DNA of 64,000 bases from NCBI RefSeq assembly GCF_002234675.1, contig NC_019867.2, positions 23,163,042 to 23,227,041 on the forward strand. The letters are read 5' to 3'. Position 1 is the stretch's first letter. Every line of letters starts with the position of its first letter. The notes beneath the pieces were generated by a model. It worked only from the letters and a program-made list of their open reading frames with translations. It was not told the DNA's origin and searched no databases. Source of the stretch: Oryzias latipes. Lineage: Eukaryota; Chordata; Actinopteri; Beloniformes; Adrianichthyidae. This document shows, in pieces, positions 1 to 12,065 of the stretch. Position numbers and translations under genes: made by a program.

Positions 1-990
1 ACTTCATCTGGCACTCCCGTCTCAAGAACGGTCTCAACATCATCTCTGTTCTGTCCTGGCTTCAGTCCTACCTTATCAAGAGAAACAATTGCTCATCCTC
101 CACAGCTCCTCTGTTGCAAGGTGTTCCCAAAGGTTCGGTGCTTGGCCCACTCCTGTTCATCCTTTACCTCATTCCCCTCGGTAACATCATCCGACAACGT
201 GGTCTAAATTTTCACTGTTATGCTGATGACATACAACTATACATCTCCACCAAATCCATCAGCTCCACCACTTACTTCACACTCACCCGCTGTCCAACTG
301 ATATCAAACATGGCTTGAGCTCAATTTTCTCAAACTCAACTGTGATAAGACAGACATAATCATAAATGGCCCCAAAACCATCACAAAATCCATTCCAAAT
401 TTTCAGTTAAATTTCAATAACACCACGCTTTCTTTGTGACCAGTCATCCGTAACCTTGGGTTTCTCTTTGACAGTAATCTATCATTTGAACAACATGTTA
501 ACAAAATCACTCGGTCTGCCTGTTTCCACCTGAAAAACATTGCCCGCCTCCGTTCATCCCTCTCCTTGGCTGCTGCTGAAACCCTCATTCATGCCTTTAT
601 TACCTCCCTGTTAGATTATTGCAACAGCATACTCCATGGTACACCCTCCAAAATAATAAATAAGCTGCAATACATTCAGAACTCTGCTGCCCGTCTGCTC
701 ACACACAGCCGCTCTCGTGAACACATCACGCTTGTCTTTCAGAACCTTCACTGGCTCCCCATCGCTCAGTGTATCAAATTCAAAGTTCTCCTCATCACTT
801 TCAAAGCCCTTCATAACCTGGCCCCACCCTACCTCACCGATCTCCTCCAGCGTCACACCCCTTCCCGCTCTCTGCGCTCGTCCGATTCTAACCTTTTGTC
901 CCTCCCCTCTCTGACCAAACATTGAAATTGGGGAGACAGATCCTTCTCCATTGCTGCTCCAGCCCTAGAAGTTGATTTACCAAAATGTAA
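1..990 (+). mobile_element. L2/CR1-group LINE, 3' part of reverse transcriptase, decayed
   Basis: This is the C-terminal half of a non-LTR retrotransposon reverse transcriptase, cut by the window edge. The segment at 114-300 encodes the RT core with QGVPKGSVLGPLLFILY and the catalytic box YADDIQLYIS. The segment at 566-925 encodes the usual C-terminal region with HAFITSLLDYCNS, NSAARLLTHSRSREHIT and LHWLPIAQCIKFK. The reading frame is broken by shifts and stops between about 300 and 560, and it ends soon after 925, so the copy is dead. These motifs are typical of the L2/CR1 group that is abundant in fishes. The clade is from recall, not a search. Confidence 0.88.
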
Positions 991-1928
991 AAGTTGGCCC
1001 ATGGATTTGTGTTTCAGGAAAGAGAGACCTGTTGAATTTTTGAGCATAAATGAGTAAAATGATGTGTAGGAAGAAACGGGTACAGAAGCTGCCTGTGACC
1101 ACATCATGACAACAAAAGGAAACCAATTTTCACAAAAAAACAAATCCAAGTTGTGTCATGGCAACAGACATGTTTATCAATCTTTCTAACAAACGAGGAG
1201 TCGTGACGTATGCAACAATTTACCCAATTTACTACTCCGCATATTTTCTTAATTATATTAACAAACACTGGTACCCTTTGTTGAGGACAATTATCTGTAA
1301 ATGGTTGAATGAGGTTTGATAAAATCTTTTCACCAAAGAATGAAAGTGCAAGACATGCTCCTAGGATTACATCCACAACTACAAGGAATGGATAAGTTAT
1401 GGATTTGTATGAAATCTGAACCAGCCACATACAATTCTTGCACAGAAGTGATGTGAAGAGTTTGAATTTGGAGCACATGATGCCAAAAAAAAGGAAGCTG
1501 CTGATCCCCTCGTGGCTTAGGATTTGCATCTGTATTTGTCCTGTTTAAAGAAGGCTTGCAACAAAACGTTCAATTCAAACATTTCATGGTAGAGACGTCA
1601 CTGAAATTGGACTCTGGAGTTGACTGGACAAAGCAGGAATTTCTTTATAAAACAGGAAGCTTTAGGTAATGGTCACTCTCTCCTGATTATAGAATTTAAA
1701 CAGCACAAAAGTTGCTTTCAGTACATGCTGTTCAAAATGTCATAAATGTGCCAAATTAAAACAAAGTATTTTAAGAGAGTATGCTGTTAATTTAAACTTT
1801 CAGGTCATATTTTAGTGTTTTGGATACAAATTTATGGCAAAACATTTGAAAAAAAAACCACAAGTGTTCTTTACACATTGCAAAGAGTTTCCAATTTTTA
1901 TTATATAAATGGGAGATATAAATGGGTT
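991..1928. other. Gene-free AT-rich stretch with one unexplained ORF
   Basis: No recognisable gene or repeat ends are seen. A minus-strand open frame at 1529-1104 (141 codons with Met) is longer than expected by chance in such DNA. It is hydrophobic in the middle (YPFLVVVDVILGACLALSFF) and cysteine-rich. It matches no family I recognise and has no obvious splice context. It may be a decayed element. Confidence 0.3.
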
Positions 1929-2547
1929 AATGAAAATTGTGGTTTTGGTGTTTTTAACATGTTCTCGTGGCATTTTTCTCATGATGGAGGACATATATAA
2001 AATAAATTAAGCTTAAAATTGCATTTCTGAGTATTTCTTTACTCAAATCGTCAGGAACAGATTACAAAAAAATGCTGTTTGAAAAAGCTCTCAGTTGTAA
2101 CGCAAGAACTGAAATGTCTGGGCAAAAGTCTCCCTGCTCTGCTCCATTCCGACGCATCCACTTGTAGACCAATAAACCCATTAAAAACCTATTTTTCCTC
2201 ATCTGATCTGCTATTTGGCTCAAATCTGTACTGCTGGATAGCTGCAATATTGCTTGTCATTTTTGTTGCACCGCTAATGTTAGCTTGGGGTTGTGACAAG
2301 CTGTAAGCTAACAGGAGAGAGTGTAAGCACAGGGATGATGGGATATCAGGAGAGGCATACTTCCACGCCAACAGTCCCACCCACAACTCAGAGCAGAGTT
2401 TCTGATAAACTCCTGCCGCTCTGCAGAAAATATATATTAAAAAAATGACAGGCTTTTTGATTTAGGCTAATAACTGCATAATCATAATTAAAAGATCACT
2501 AGGAAGGATTCTACAAAAGATACAAATATAGTTGGAGTGAGACTTTA
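1929..2547 (+). mobile_element. Family A MITE, copy 1
   Basis: This is one of eight copies in the window of the same short repeat, here called family A. Intact copies begin with TTAAAGACCCACTCC and end with its inverse. Shared internal landmarks include a GATGGAGGACATATATAA-like block, a CAGACAAAAAAATGC-like block, a CTGTACWGCTGGATAGCT-like block and a TCTGCAGAAA-like block. In this copy the left terminus is eroded and the right end is GGAGTGAGACTTTAA. No coding capacity is seen. It is non-autonomous, and the superfamily is uncertain. Confidence 0.7.
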
Positions 2548-4335
2548 ATAACCAATCTCCAATGCATCTAAAAAGTATGTCAGTCTCACACCACAGTTTA
2601 CTAGAGTTTCAAAAACAGAATGGAAGGCAGAGGCATGTATACGTTGAACCAGGACATATATTTTTTTTACTTTTAGGATAGGACTTGAAAAAAAACCCGT
2701 TTGTAAAACAAAACAAAAAAATTTAAAACTGGTTTATGTGACCCCAACTTCCATGAAGATTCTTTTCTTTGCTCCATATTTATGTGTTTTAAATCCTTAT
2801 TTTTTTTTCCCACACCACCTTTCCCTTTTTTCAAACATCTGTTTTAAAGTGTTTCCACTCAAACATTAACAGAAAAAAAAATTTTAAATTGACCTTATTA
2901 CAAAGTAGTCTATGCAGCTATGATGAACACAGAGAACTGTGTCAGGGATGAGACTCTAATCTCTCCCACCATGATGAAGCTACTGGGAGGTCCCCTAAAC
3001 CCGAGGATGCACATGCTAGACTACACATGAAAGGGTTCCAAAGTGCCACAGTGTCGAATAGAAATGGGACATTCTTATGATGCTGAACATCTCATTTCTG
3101 TTACATCACATGCCGCTCACTGGCAGGACACTAATTGTTCAAGGGGGCTTTTTTTCTCATGGCAAAACAATGGCCTGCAGTACTGTTGTAGTGAGCCACT
3201 ACACAAACGGGGAGGCTGGATCAGTTTTAATGAAGTGATGCTAATAAGATGCAAGCAAAGGTTTACGTAAGAGCAAGCAGGTCATTCCGACCCAGTTGAA
3301 CTGTTGATAGGTGGTCCCTGGACAGGAAAGCAGCAGTCAACAGTTGACTAGTTTAGCGTGCAAGCATCTCAGAATTTAAAATCTTGACTTTATTTATTAG
3401 TGTCAAAGAGGTGGAAAAGGCCCATCATAAACTTAATGTTCTTTGAGGCTTAAAATCATGATAATGTTGCACTATGTTTAAAATAATAATTTACAAATAA
3501 CCATTTTTAAAAAGGACTCTGCAACAGTTTCAGTTTAGTTCATTTTTCTTGAGGAACATTTTGAAGCCCTAATGTGAGGACATTTTGGAATGTGATAATC
3601 CAAGGAGCAAAAAATAATATACAACACAAGTACTTTTTTTAAAAATTAGTTTGAGGTTCATTTTTGGATGTGATTGCCAAGTATTTTTGCCAAATGCTTA
3701 TTTAAAAATATTACAACTGCACTGACTCTGACAGTCTGATGGAAAGGGATAGATCTCTGTCTCTTTCCATTTCTTCACTACCTCCATGTAAACACACCAA
3801 ACTTGATTAATTCAAAACAAAGAAAAAAAAAACACCACAATTTAGCTCTCGCTATGGCAGTGCAAAGGAATTACACATGTGGAACATCTGTTACACATTC
3901 ATTTTTATCTATAAAGTTCACATGAATCTAATTTTATTTTTAGGTGAATTTCTTCTTGTGAGATTAATGAAGTTCTATTCTATTTTATTTCTCTCAATTA
4001 TTTAATTCCGAAATTGAGTGGAAAAGCAACAATATTAGTTAGAATCAACTTGTGAAATCTTTATTAAAATCAGAAATAAATATCACCAAAACCCACAACA
4101 CACATCTAAATTAATTCAAAAGATTATCAAAACTACACATTTTGGCAAACTGACTTCAATATTATTAAATAATTAATATCAGACGCAGATACCATCACAG
4201 TTCCAATAGCAAAATCGTAAAATGTCTCGTCTTTGACCTACAACCCGGATTTCTAGAGAGACTTTTTTATTAGTCCAGTATAAGACCATTTACATAACTT
4301 CCATCACTATAAAAACGGTTATAATGTGGTTATGT
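2548..4335. other. Intergenic AT-rich DNA, nothing recognised
   Basis: Both strands are broken by frequent stops, and no conserved protein segment, RNA gene or paired repeat ends were recognised. A 75-codon open frame at 3043-3270 has no family resemblance and is treated as chance. Confidence 0.5.
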
Positions 4336-4444
<109 letters not shown>

Positions 4445-4624
4445 TATTAATAATCTTCCTGTAAAATGTGCATAGAGTAAAACAAAACACAAAATGCAGG
4501 ACAGATTAAAATATAGAGAACTTCAACAAAGATTAAATTGTCAATAATAACAGAAGCACCTAAATTATGTTACATTTATAACTTCATTTTGTGTAACAAG
4601 GCCTGATCTTTCAGGTTAACATGA

Positions 4625-4758
4625 ACACTCACTGGCTACTTTATCAGGTACACGTTGCCAATACCGGGTTGGTCTCCCTTTTGCCTTCGCAAAAGATTAA
4701 GTAATTGAACTTAATAGGCAGTGTGACAGCTGTGCCTGATAAAGTGCCCAGTGAGTGT
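4625..4758. mobile_element. Short Tc1/mariner-type MITE
   Basis: The left end ACACTCACTGGCTACTTTAT and the right end CTGATAAAGTGCCCAGTGAG form imperfect inverted repeats across only 134 bp. Termini of this kind, carrying a CACTTTATTAGGTACAC-like core, are known from mariner-like elements in many vertebrates. No coding sequence remains. Confidence 0.65.
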
Positions 4759-4824
4759 ATATTCAGACAATGTCTGAGACATCGTTTGAATATACACTGA
4801 ATATTGCAAACCCCTGGTGTAGTT

Positions 4825-5481
4825 CAGGGGTCTGCAACCTTTACCACTCAAAGAGCCAATTGGATCAGTTTCCTACAGAAATAAAAGCACAGGGAGGCGC
4901 AACACTACGGGTATTAGAAAAAATAGTTTTGCCGATGTGTCGCGATAGGTGATAGTTGGCAACCATTGAGACGACTGTTGTTGAGAATTCGGGCTATACA
5001 AATAAAACTGAATTGAATTGAATAGTTCATTTGGCAATACTTGAATTGATTCAAAATGCTGTCAGGATATTTATTTAATTATTTATTTTAATTATTTGCG
5101 TGATGTTTCCTTTGATCTTTTGTCCATTTTCCACCACAACCTTGAATAGACTTTTCTGTCTTTGTTGCGGGTCTGGAATCATCAGCGGTGAGTCTAAGCC
5201 CCGCCCCCGCCTCTCTACCTGTTCAGATCCGAGTTGTTTTCCCCCCGTGTGCAACCCCCCCTTTCAGCGTGTTCTACACAGACAGCGCAACATACGGTCA
5301 TCATAGCAGCAAGTTGACAGGATAGACACGCCCCCTCCACGTGTTCAAGGGGCTCTCTTCCTCCTACCCACTCGCACTACCCAACGGTGTTAAAGGCACC
5401 ACGACAATCTTGATAGTTGTTTTACTAAACCATAGAGAGCCGCAGCATAATGATGAAAGAGCCGGAGGTTGCCGACCCCCG
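4825..5481. mobile_element. hAT-type non-autonomous element with 8-bp duplication
   Basis: The element starts CAGGGGTCTGCAACC and ends GGTTGCCGACCCCCG, an imperfect terminal inverted repeat. It is flanked by the direct repeat GTGTAGTT (4817-4824) and GTGTAGAT (5482-5489), an 8-bp duplication with one mismatch, which is the hAT signature. The TIR is of the kind seen in vertebrate hAT MITEs. The inside carries a GC-rich segment (about 5190-5360) and a LINE-like tail. No transposase is visible. Confidence 0.85.
4966..5024 (+). repeat. LINE 3'-tail fragment
   Basis: The stretch around GGGCTATACAAATAAAACTG followed by GAATT repeats is the usual 3' end of a fish non-LTR element. It lies inside the hAT element, so it was either captured or inserted later. 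Confidence 0.5.
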
Positions 5482-5489
5482 GTGTAGAT

Positions 5490-7430
5490 TCTCAGTCATG
5501 CAGGTCATGATATAATCAAAAGTTCTAAAAAAAATTCAACTGGACAACATTTTTGGTTTGAAGATGTTTTGCCACTCATCTGAGCAGATTCTTCAGTTCT
5601 GTCCGACTGGTGTTTTTGCTAGAGATACATCCTGCTTGATGGAATTTCAATCCCCACAAAGTCCCCCAACGACTGAGTCGTTGACCCCTGTGTTGCTCAG
5701 TTTCATCCTCTGTTCTAGGTTCCAACACTGGATAAAGATGCCTATTGTCATGCTGGGTAGGTTTGGGCAGGGATTTCAAAACAGGATTGTAAATGGATGA
5801 AAGGTTGTGTCCGAGTCCACCACCTCTTTTTAATAAGGACTTTTATTATATTTCCAAATATGGCTTTCTTGACTCTGGCCCCGATTTTTGTCTGCTGAAA
5901 TTAGACCCCATGTGTTGGCTCATGCGTTTGTGTGTGGCTGCTTGGTTTAATGTACATGTCGTTATATTCCTGACTACACTTAACAGCATACACCGCGTCA
6001 CTTAGTTTGTGTCTGAGTGTAGACAAGTCTTTGCTTCAGGGTGTTCCCTGGTTTGATTTTTAGTGGGATGTTTTCGTTGTGGAAGCCCCTCTTCAGTTTC
6101 TCTGATAGCCCAGCCACATATGGGATGTCAGTGTGTTTTCCTCTTGTTTCTGGTTCCTCAGTGTTGTGGTGATAGGAGGTGGGTCGCTTCTGTGCTTTAG
6201 TGAAGGCCCATTTGGGGTATCCACAAACCCTCAGTACGTTCTGGACGTATAATTTCTCCTTCTTGGCCCCTGCGTGGGCACTTCCTCTGCCCTGTGATTC
6301 AGAGTTCTAATAACAGCCAATTTGTGTTGAAGTGGGTGGTGCAAGTCAAAAAGTAGATATTGGTCCGTATGTGTTGATTTCCGATATACTTCCACCATTA
6401 GGCTTCTGTTCCCTCCCAATTGTACTCCACAAACCAAAAATGCCAAACAGTCCTCTCTGGCAACCTCTCCGATGAACTTAATGAGGCTATCCACCGAGTT
6501 GATGTGTTTGGTGAAGGCATCTACTTCCTGTGACTTGATCTTGACCCAGGTGTTGTCCACACAGTGGAACCAGTGGCTGGGAACAGTACCAGTAAAGGAA
6601 TGCAGTATTTTGTCTTCAAAGTCCTCCATGTACAGGTTTGGCCACTATGGGAGAAACCGGAGAGTTCATTGCACAGTCCTGCCGTCTATAGACATGTCAT
6701 CTAAACTGGAAATAAGTGGTGTTTGAACAAAGTTCCAACATGTTGCGAATGGTCTGGTTTGAGGTTAGTCCTGTTTTAAAGAGTCTCTAAAGAGTCTCTT
6801 CTTCACTGTTTTGATGACCTCTATGGGGGGGATGCAAGCCAACAAAGAAGTGACATCATACAAGACCATAGTTGCATCCTCATCCAGGTGAAGTTATTTG
6901 ACTTTCCTTGTCTTGGGAGTTTCCTACCAACGGTACCAGAATGGTGGCTAGATATTTGGCTAAGTCACAGAGTTAATGCTGCTGACAAAAGATCTGAGTG
7001 GGGCTCCTTCCTTGTGTATTTTGGGTAAGCCCCAGGGTACAGTCTGTGGTGTTGTCTTTGATCAACAACCCCTTCTTTTTCCAACTTCTGTAAGCAGTCT
7101 ATGACTTTCTTTTTATCATCGGAAGTGGGGTCCTTCTTCAGTGTTGTATAGGTGGTGGCGTCACTGAGGAGGTCAAAAACTTTGTTCTTATAATCCAGGA
7201 CAACTGTGGATCTACCTTTGTCTGCCAGTAGGATTACAATGCTTTCATCGTTTTCCAGAGCAACTAAAGCCCTCCTCTTGTCCAGGGTCAGATTTGTAGG
7301 AGAAGGCTTGGCGCTAGCCTGCACTGCTGTCACCTTCACTGATGGGTTTCACCGTTGCCTACTGGCTAATAAGTAGATTGAAATATTAACTAATAGACTA
7401 AAAATATCCCAAATCCCTACTTTAAATAAA
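5490..7430 (-). mobile_element. Penelope-like retroelement (PLE), truncated and frameshifted
   Basis: Read on the minus strand, 7339-6965 encodes the PLE N-terminal RT region (NDESIVILLADKGRSTVVLD, then SDATTYTTLKKDPT). After a break, 6629-6231 encodes VEVYRKSTHTDQYLLFD, PLQHKLAVIRTLNHRA and, further on, GYPKWAF. Next comes IPYVAGLSEKLKRGFH near 6140-6060 and a C-terminal tail at 5779-5576. The order RT, linker, then a GIY-YIG-type endonuclease region is that of Penelope-like elements. The central RT core between about 6960 and 6640 and most of the endonuclease are missing or out of frame, so the copy is inactive. Confidence 0.8.
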
Positions 7431-7431
7431 T

Positions 7432-7670
7432 CATAGTAGTAGGTTTAGGGGCTGTCATCTGGACTTAGTTTTTAAACTTGGAAGACATTTCACCGGTTAT
7501 CCAAAAGGCTTTGTCAATTCTGTTGTCAATTCAAAGAATTGACAAAGCCTTTTGGATAAGAGGTGAAACGTCTTCTAACTTTAAAAACTAAGTCCAGATG
7601 ACAGCCCCTAAACCTACTACTATGATGGAATCAACATGGATGAATGAGAGTCTTCATAGACATACTCTAA
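7432..7670. repeat. Large palindrome from two inverted PLE 3' ends
   Basis: The arm at 7432-7519 (from CATAGTAGTAGGTTTAGGGG) is matched by its inverse at 7536-7625, separated by about 16 bp, giving a near-perfect hairpin with roughly 88-nt arms. The second arm reads GGATAAGAGGTGAAACGTCT, a motif that recurs at the ends of fish Penelope-like elements, and continues into GGATGAATGAGAGTCTTCAT, which resembles the PLE end at 5480-5510. It borders the PLE above and fits the inverted terminal arrangements known for this class. Confidence 0.8.
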
Positions 7671-7764
7671 ATAAATGTATACAGCAGTTATAATATATAT
7701 TACTCCACTTATAAAACAGATAAATTATAATTCACCACTTCAATATTAATGCATGTGTGCTGTT

Positions 7765-8725
7765 GAAAAACTGTGTAGCTTGATCCCCTGCTGCTTTTGT
7801 AGGTTTGAACACTTAAAAAGAAAGTAACAGTCTGTTATCCTAATGGTAGCTTCATTTGAACATTGAGAGATAGAAAATCACCAGAAAAATGCAAAAATCC
7901 ACTTTAAAAAGTGTATAAATATAAATGTATTTACAGTTAATTTTGGGAAATAAATATTTGAACCCTCTTGCTGAGAGGACTTGACTCTTTGTAGCAAAAT
8001 CCTTACCAGCAAGCACAGAGGACAGACATTTTATTGTAGTTGATCAGCAGGTTTCTGCACACATCAGGAGGAATTTGGGTCCACTCTTCCTTGCAAATGA
8101 CTTCTAAATCATTCTTGTGCTGTCGCTTGTCAACTCTGAGCTTCAGCTTTCTTCATTGGTTTTCTATAGGATTGAGGTCTGGAGACAGCCTGGGCCACTC
8201 CATGACCTATATTTTTTTTCTTCTTCAGCCATTCCTTGATTGGCTTGGTTCTATGTTTTGGGTCATTATCCTGTTGGATGACAAATCCATGACCCATTTT
8301 AAGCCGTCTAGCGGTGAGAAGGAGGTTCTCACTCAGGATTTCATGGTAAATGGCTTAATTTTATTAGTGACTGTGATCCCAGCTGCTTTGAGATCACCAA
8401 CCAACTCCTGGAGTGTTATTGTAACCCTTGTGCTATCCTAGGCACTTTAACATTGGAAGTTGGGTCATCTAGACCCACTAGACAGTGCGCTGAAGCTTTT
8501 TTCTTCAATGATTTGTGATTTTCTCTGGTGTCCATGGATTACATGAAATCTTTCCACCTTTATCCACCTTGGTCATGATAGGAATAACACGTCAAGGTAA
8601 GGGCGGGGTCATCTAAGATAGCACAAGGGTTAAGCTTATTTCTCACAGTCTAACTGGTCTGTGTGAACCAGAACTCTTAATGGTTACCAGGGGATCAAAT
8701 ATGTATTTCCCTCAAACAAATTTAT
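7765..8725 (-). mobile_element. Tc1-like transposon, deletion derivative
   Basis: The terminal repeats contain TTGATCCCCTGCTG-like and GGGGATCAAATATGTATTTC segments, typical of Tc1-like elements in fish. On the minus strand, about 8420-8045 encodes the end of a Tc1 transposase: [10 protein letters not shown] around the second catalytic Asp, then SPDLNPIEN carrying the final Glu of the DD34E triad. Everything upstream of the second Asp is lost, and a second element sits in the gap. The copy cannot make active transposase. Confidence 0.85.
8425..8629. mobile_element. piggyBac-like MITE (205 bp), copy 1, nested in Tc1
   Basis: The termini are CCCTTGTGCTATC and its exact inverse GATAGCACAAGGG. 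The right flank is TTAA and the left flank GTAA (a decayed TTAA). TTAA target duplication with a CCC start is the piggyBac hallmark. The copy at 33907-34111 has exactly the same length but the opposite orientation. No ORF is present. Confidence 0.88.
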
Positions 8726-10320
8726 ATAAATTCTTTGAAGTTGATGTCTTGACTTTCTTTGTAATTTTCAATTTCTCAATGTTCAAATGAACCTATGGAA
8801 GTGTTTCTGCAGCATAATTTAAAAAAAGTCAATACCAGAAATGCTTTTTCATTTCATTGTGCATTCGTTGACTCAAAATTTAAATGAAAAAGGGATCTGC
8901 TAAACCGCTTTTTCTTCTTTAACACCGCTCATTCTGTCGATTAATTAAAATGATAAAGAAAATGGTATTTGACATTTCATCTTCAAATGGTTCTCTAGTA
9001 AATGTGTAGCAAAATTAAATTAGAAATATCTAATTTGACAATTAAAATAGATTAACAGAAATGTGTTTTTTTTGCCAACAAAAGCATGTGTGGCTATGAA
9101 AAAAACAATAACCCAATAATAATAATAATAATAATAATTTATTTAAGTTATTTTTTATTAAATAAGCAAAATGTCTAGAAAATGTCAAGGGTTCTAAATT
9201 GAGATGGTCAAAAGGTCAAACTTTTAAATGCCCGTTTTTTATATATAGTTCTACAACAACCTACGGCACGTTTTGGCAAAGCAGACCCATCACCCTGACC
9301 TCTCTACTTGCTGCAACATGGATTTCTTTTTAAGCCACCCAGGCTGATGACACCACTGTGAAAATGGTGCAACACGAGCCGCCCTCCACTGACACAGTGT
9401 TCTCTCTCTCACACACACACACATTGCCTCTCATGCACAAACAGTCTCCAACTGGCTCATAAAAAGGCAGGCAGGCCCCTCAAAGGGGGCAGGAATCCTC
9501 ACCAGCCCTGTTTACTAGAAGAGACGAATAACGCCACCTCATTGGTCTGTGCTTCAACAACAGCATTTCACGCAAGAAAAATTTCATTCACACACGTTTT
9601 CTTTTATTATGAACCAAAATGAGCTGAGTAAGACCCAATATAGGAGCACTATGCTTGATAAGCACTATATAACATAAGTTTGAGCTGATTCAAGCAGATA
9701 CAGATTAGAAGTAAGAGGTAGATTTTAGGCCTCAAGTCTAAAGGAAAAATGTTACTAATGTAGCTACATTTATCAGAGCAAGCAGCACCAAGCAGTCATT
9801 GGGCTCAACATAGCCGAAGAAAAAGAGGGCTTTTGCAATAATGTGTTCAGCTCAACAGAGCTGAACCACAATAAACTGGTCAATGTTATTGATATTTTCT
9901 TTTAAGTTTACTTCAGAAAATTTGAATTTGGGTGACAGTTACCGATCCATTAAAATGGTTTTCAATAAAGCAAGACTTATCAGATGATAAGAAAACATTT
10001 AATCCTTTTTAAGGTTTTAGCTTACCCCTACGCAAACGAAAAACATCTTTACAGAAACGTTCCATGCAATTTCCAAAGCACTTTAATGGAAACAAACCAT
10101 GTACTGATGTTGAACATTTTTATCCTGTTTAAAGGATTCTAACTCATTTCATTTGACGCTGAAACCCAACACTTCCCATCTTCATCACTGATGAAGATGT
10201 AAAGAGAAGGTCCTGCAAAGGCTCTACTGCAGAAATGGATAACTCCCGGCCTTCAAGGCTGCTGCCCTGCTTCTTTTCCAACCACTTCTGCCCTTGCAGC
10301 TTATTATTGGCTGGACATCC
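8726..10320. other. Intergenic, no gene recognised
   Basis: This is AT-rich sequence with an (AAT)n microsatellite at 9116-9139 and a short CA run at 9411-9421. A locally GC-richer patch at about 9280-9560 contains a CATAAAAAGG TATA-like string, but no exon could be tied to it. Confidence 0.45.
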
Positions 10321-10329
10321 TTGATTTAG

Positions 10330-11690
10330 AAATTAGTAACATAAAGCTGTACGGGGGATGACCCGTACAGGTGGTGCGGGTTTTTGGGTTGTCCCAGTCT
10401 GTGAGGGCTAGTAGACAAGAGCGGTTCGTGAAGTATGATTCACGAACCGCGAACGGTTGCTTCGCGTCGGACGGTTCAGGCTTCCACGGCGTGCGTTAAA
10501 AAGTAGTAACCGCACACTTCGTCGGCCATTAACCCTTACATGTAAGTTACACACACCAATGACATATGATGACCCTGTCGTACAGTGCCCTTATGCTCTA
10601 GTCCAGTGTTTTTCAACCTTTTTTGAGCCACGGCACACTTTAACCTTGACAAAAATCCCGCGGCACACCAGCATCCAAAAAAAAAAAAAAAAAGCAGAAA
10701 TTCATGGTCTGTATTGATCGACAGCCCCCCCCCCCCCCCCCCCCCCCCCCGCCCGCCCGCAATCTCACGTGTATTTTTGTGATAATTGTGGCCGGAAAAG
10801 CAGGAAGTTGCGGCTGTTTTTTCTAAGAGATGAAATGAAAGTTAAATTATAAAAATTTAGAAACTGTTTGTTTGTTGGGGTTTCAAGCCGTTTCGCAAGG
10901 ACAACTCATTGTGCGCTGGGACACTGGCTCTTTAAGCCAATGCATCATGGGAGATGTAGTGTGAAAAGTGCCGAAAACTTGCAGAAAGACTGGCGTCTCT
11001 GAGATTTATTGTATTGTCCACTTGTTTCACGGTCTGACACCGGACTCTGTGGAAAGCTACACCGCTAAAGAAGAGCTTTAGCTGGTATTTCTGTTAGAAC
11101 TGAGCGACTTTATCAGCAGAATTAAGAACAAGGAAGTGAAGACTTTAAGCACTTCTGATTGGTCAGACTGATGACATGTGATTAAGCCTTCAAGAATGAT
11201 TGGTGGAGACAGTTAAAGGGACGGGACTTTTCCGCAAACTGTCATAGCTGCAGGTAAATCGCGGTAACGTAATCCTTATCAAAATGTCTTTAATAGAATT
11301 AAATAAACACAAAGAAAAAGTAATTTTAAGATCTTTCATATTCCTAACTACTCAGTGTTTTATCAGGGCCTGTTTGGATGAACAAAGAGCTGATTTCCTG
11401 GAGATGGGAAATGTTTTTAGATCAGTGAATGATTAATGAGGGCAATTTCTCCACGGCACACTTGACCATCTCCCACGGCACACTAGTGTGCCGCGGCACA
11501 CTGGTTGAAAAACACTGCTCTAGTCATCAGTAAGGTGCGTTTACTGGCTCCTTATTGACCTCGCACAAATGCTGCATGCATGGGGTGTGCAGGTGATACA
11601 CAAATATCGGTGGGACAATGAGTTGGTGCTGCAGTGCCATTTCTCCAACCTCCCAATGCTGTACAGGACTTACTTTGATGTTAAATAGTA
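10330..11690. repeat. Unclassified repeat (family F), split by a hAT insertion
   Basis: The flanks on both sides of the hAT element join into one unit when the duplication is removed. The unit shares TGTAAGTTACACACACC and GGGGTGTGCAGGTGAT with a second copy at about 47300-47440. The 5' part holds two perfect hairpins: GTACGGG/CCCGTAC (10349-10368) and GCGGTTCGTGAA/TTCACGAACCGC (10421-10450). No protein is encoded. The class is unknown. Confidence 0.6.
10604..11517. mobile_element. hAT-type non-autonomous element with perfect 8-bp TSD
   Basis: The element begins CAGTGTTTTTCAACC and ends GGTTGAAAAACACTG, a perfect 15-bp inverted terminal repeat, followed inward by related CACGGCACAC/GTGTGCCGCGG segments. 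The exact direct repeat CTCTAGTC lies at 10596-10603 and 11518-11525. An 8-bp duplication defines the hAT superfamily. The interior contains a poly-C tract (from about 10725) and no transposase. A relative with the same termini sits at 25878-26576 inside golga3. Confidence 0.93.
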
Positions 11691-12065
11691 TGAACAGAAC
11701 GCAAACTCAAACTTTTTTTTTTTTTGTATAGCGCTTTACATAAAAGCAAATAAAATAGCCATAAAAATAGATGGGATCCTGTAACAGATGAGGGGATGAA
11801 CAGATGAAGGAAAGGCAAGGGACATTTTTTCCTGTGTTTCACATGAAAGTCCTATTGGGCTATTAATAAAAAAAATAAAAAAAAAGATTTTCCAAATTTT
11901 GCTTTAAATATTTTATTCTAGAAGCAGCAGGTTATGAGAGGAGCTTAGCATTAAGCAGTCACCAAGTCTTAAACAACGTGGCAAAACTAACTGTACCATA
12001 ACTGTACAAAACAGTAAAAAGGTGAAAGAAGAAAGTCAAGAACTCAAAGCAAAGCCCTTCTAATG

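Noticed and set aside
8040-8441. 133-codon plus-strand frame with hydrophobic segments
   Set aside because: It is the complement of the Tc1 transposase end (SPDLNPIEN on the minus strand).
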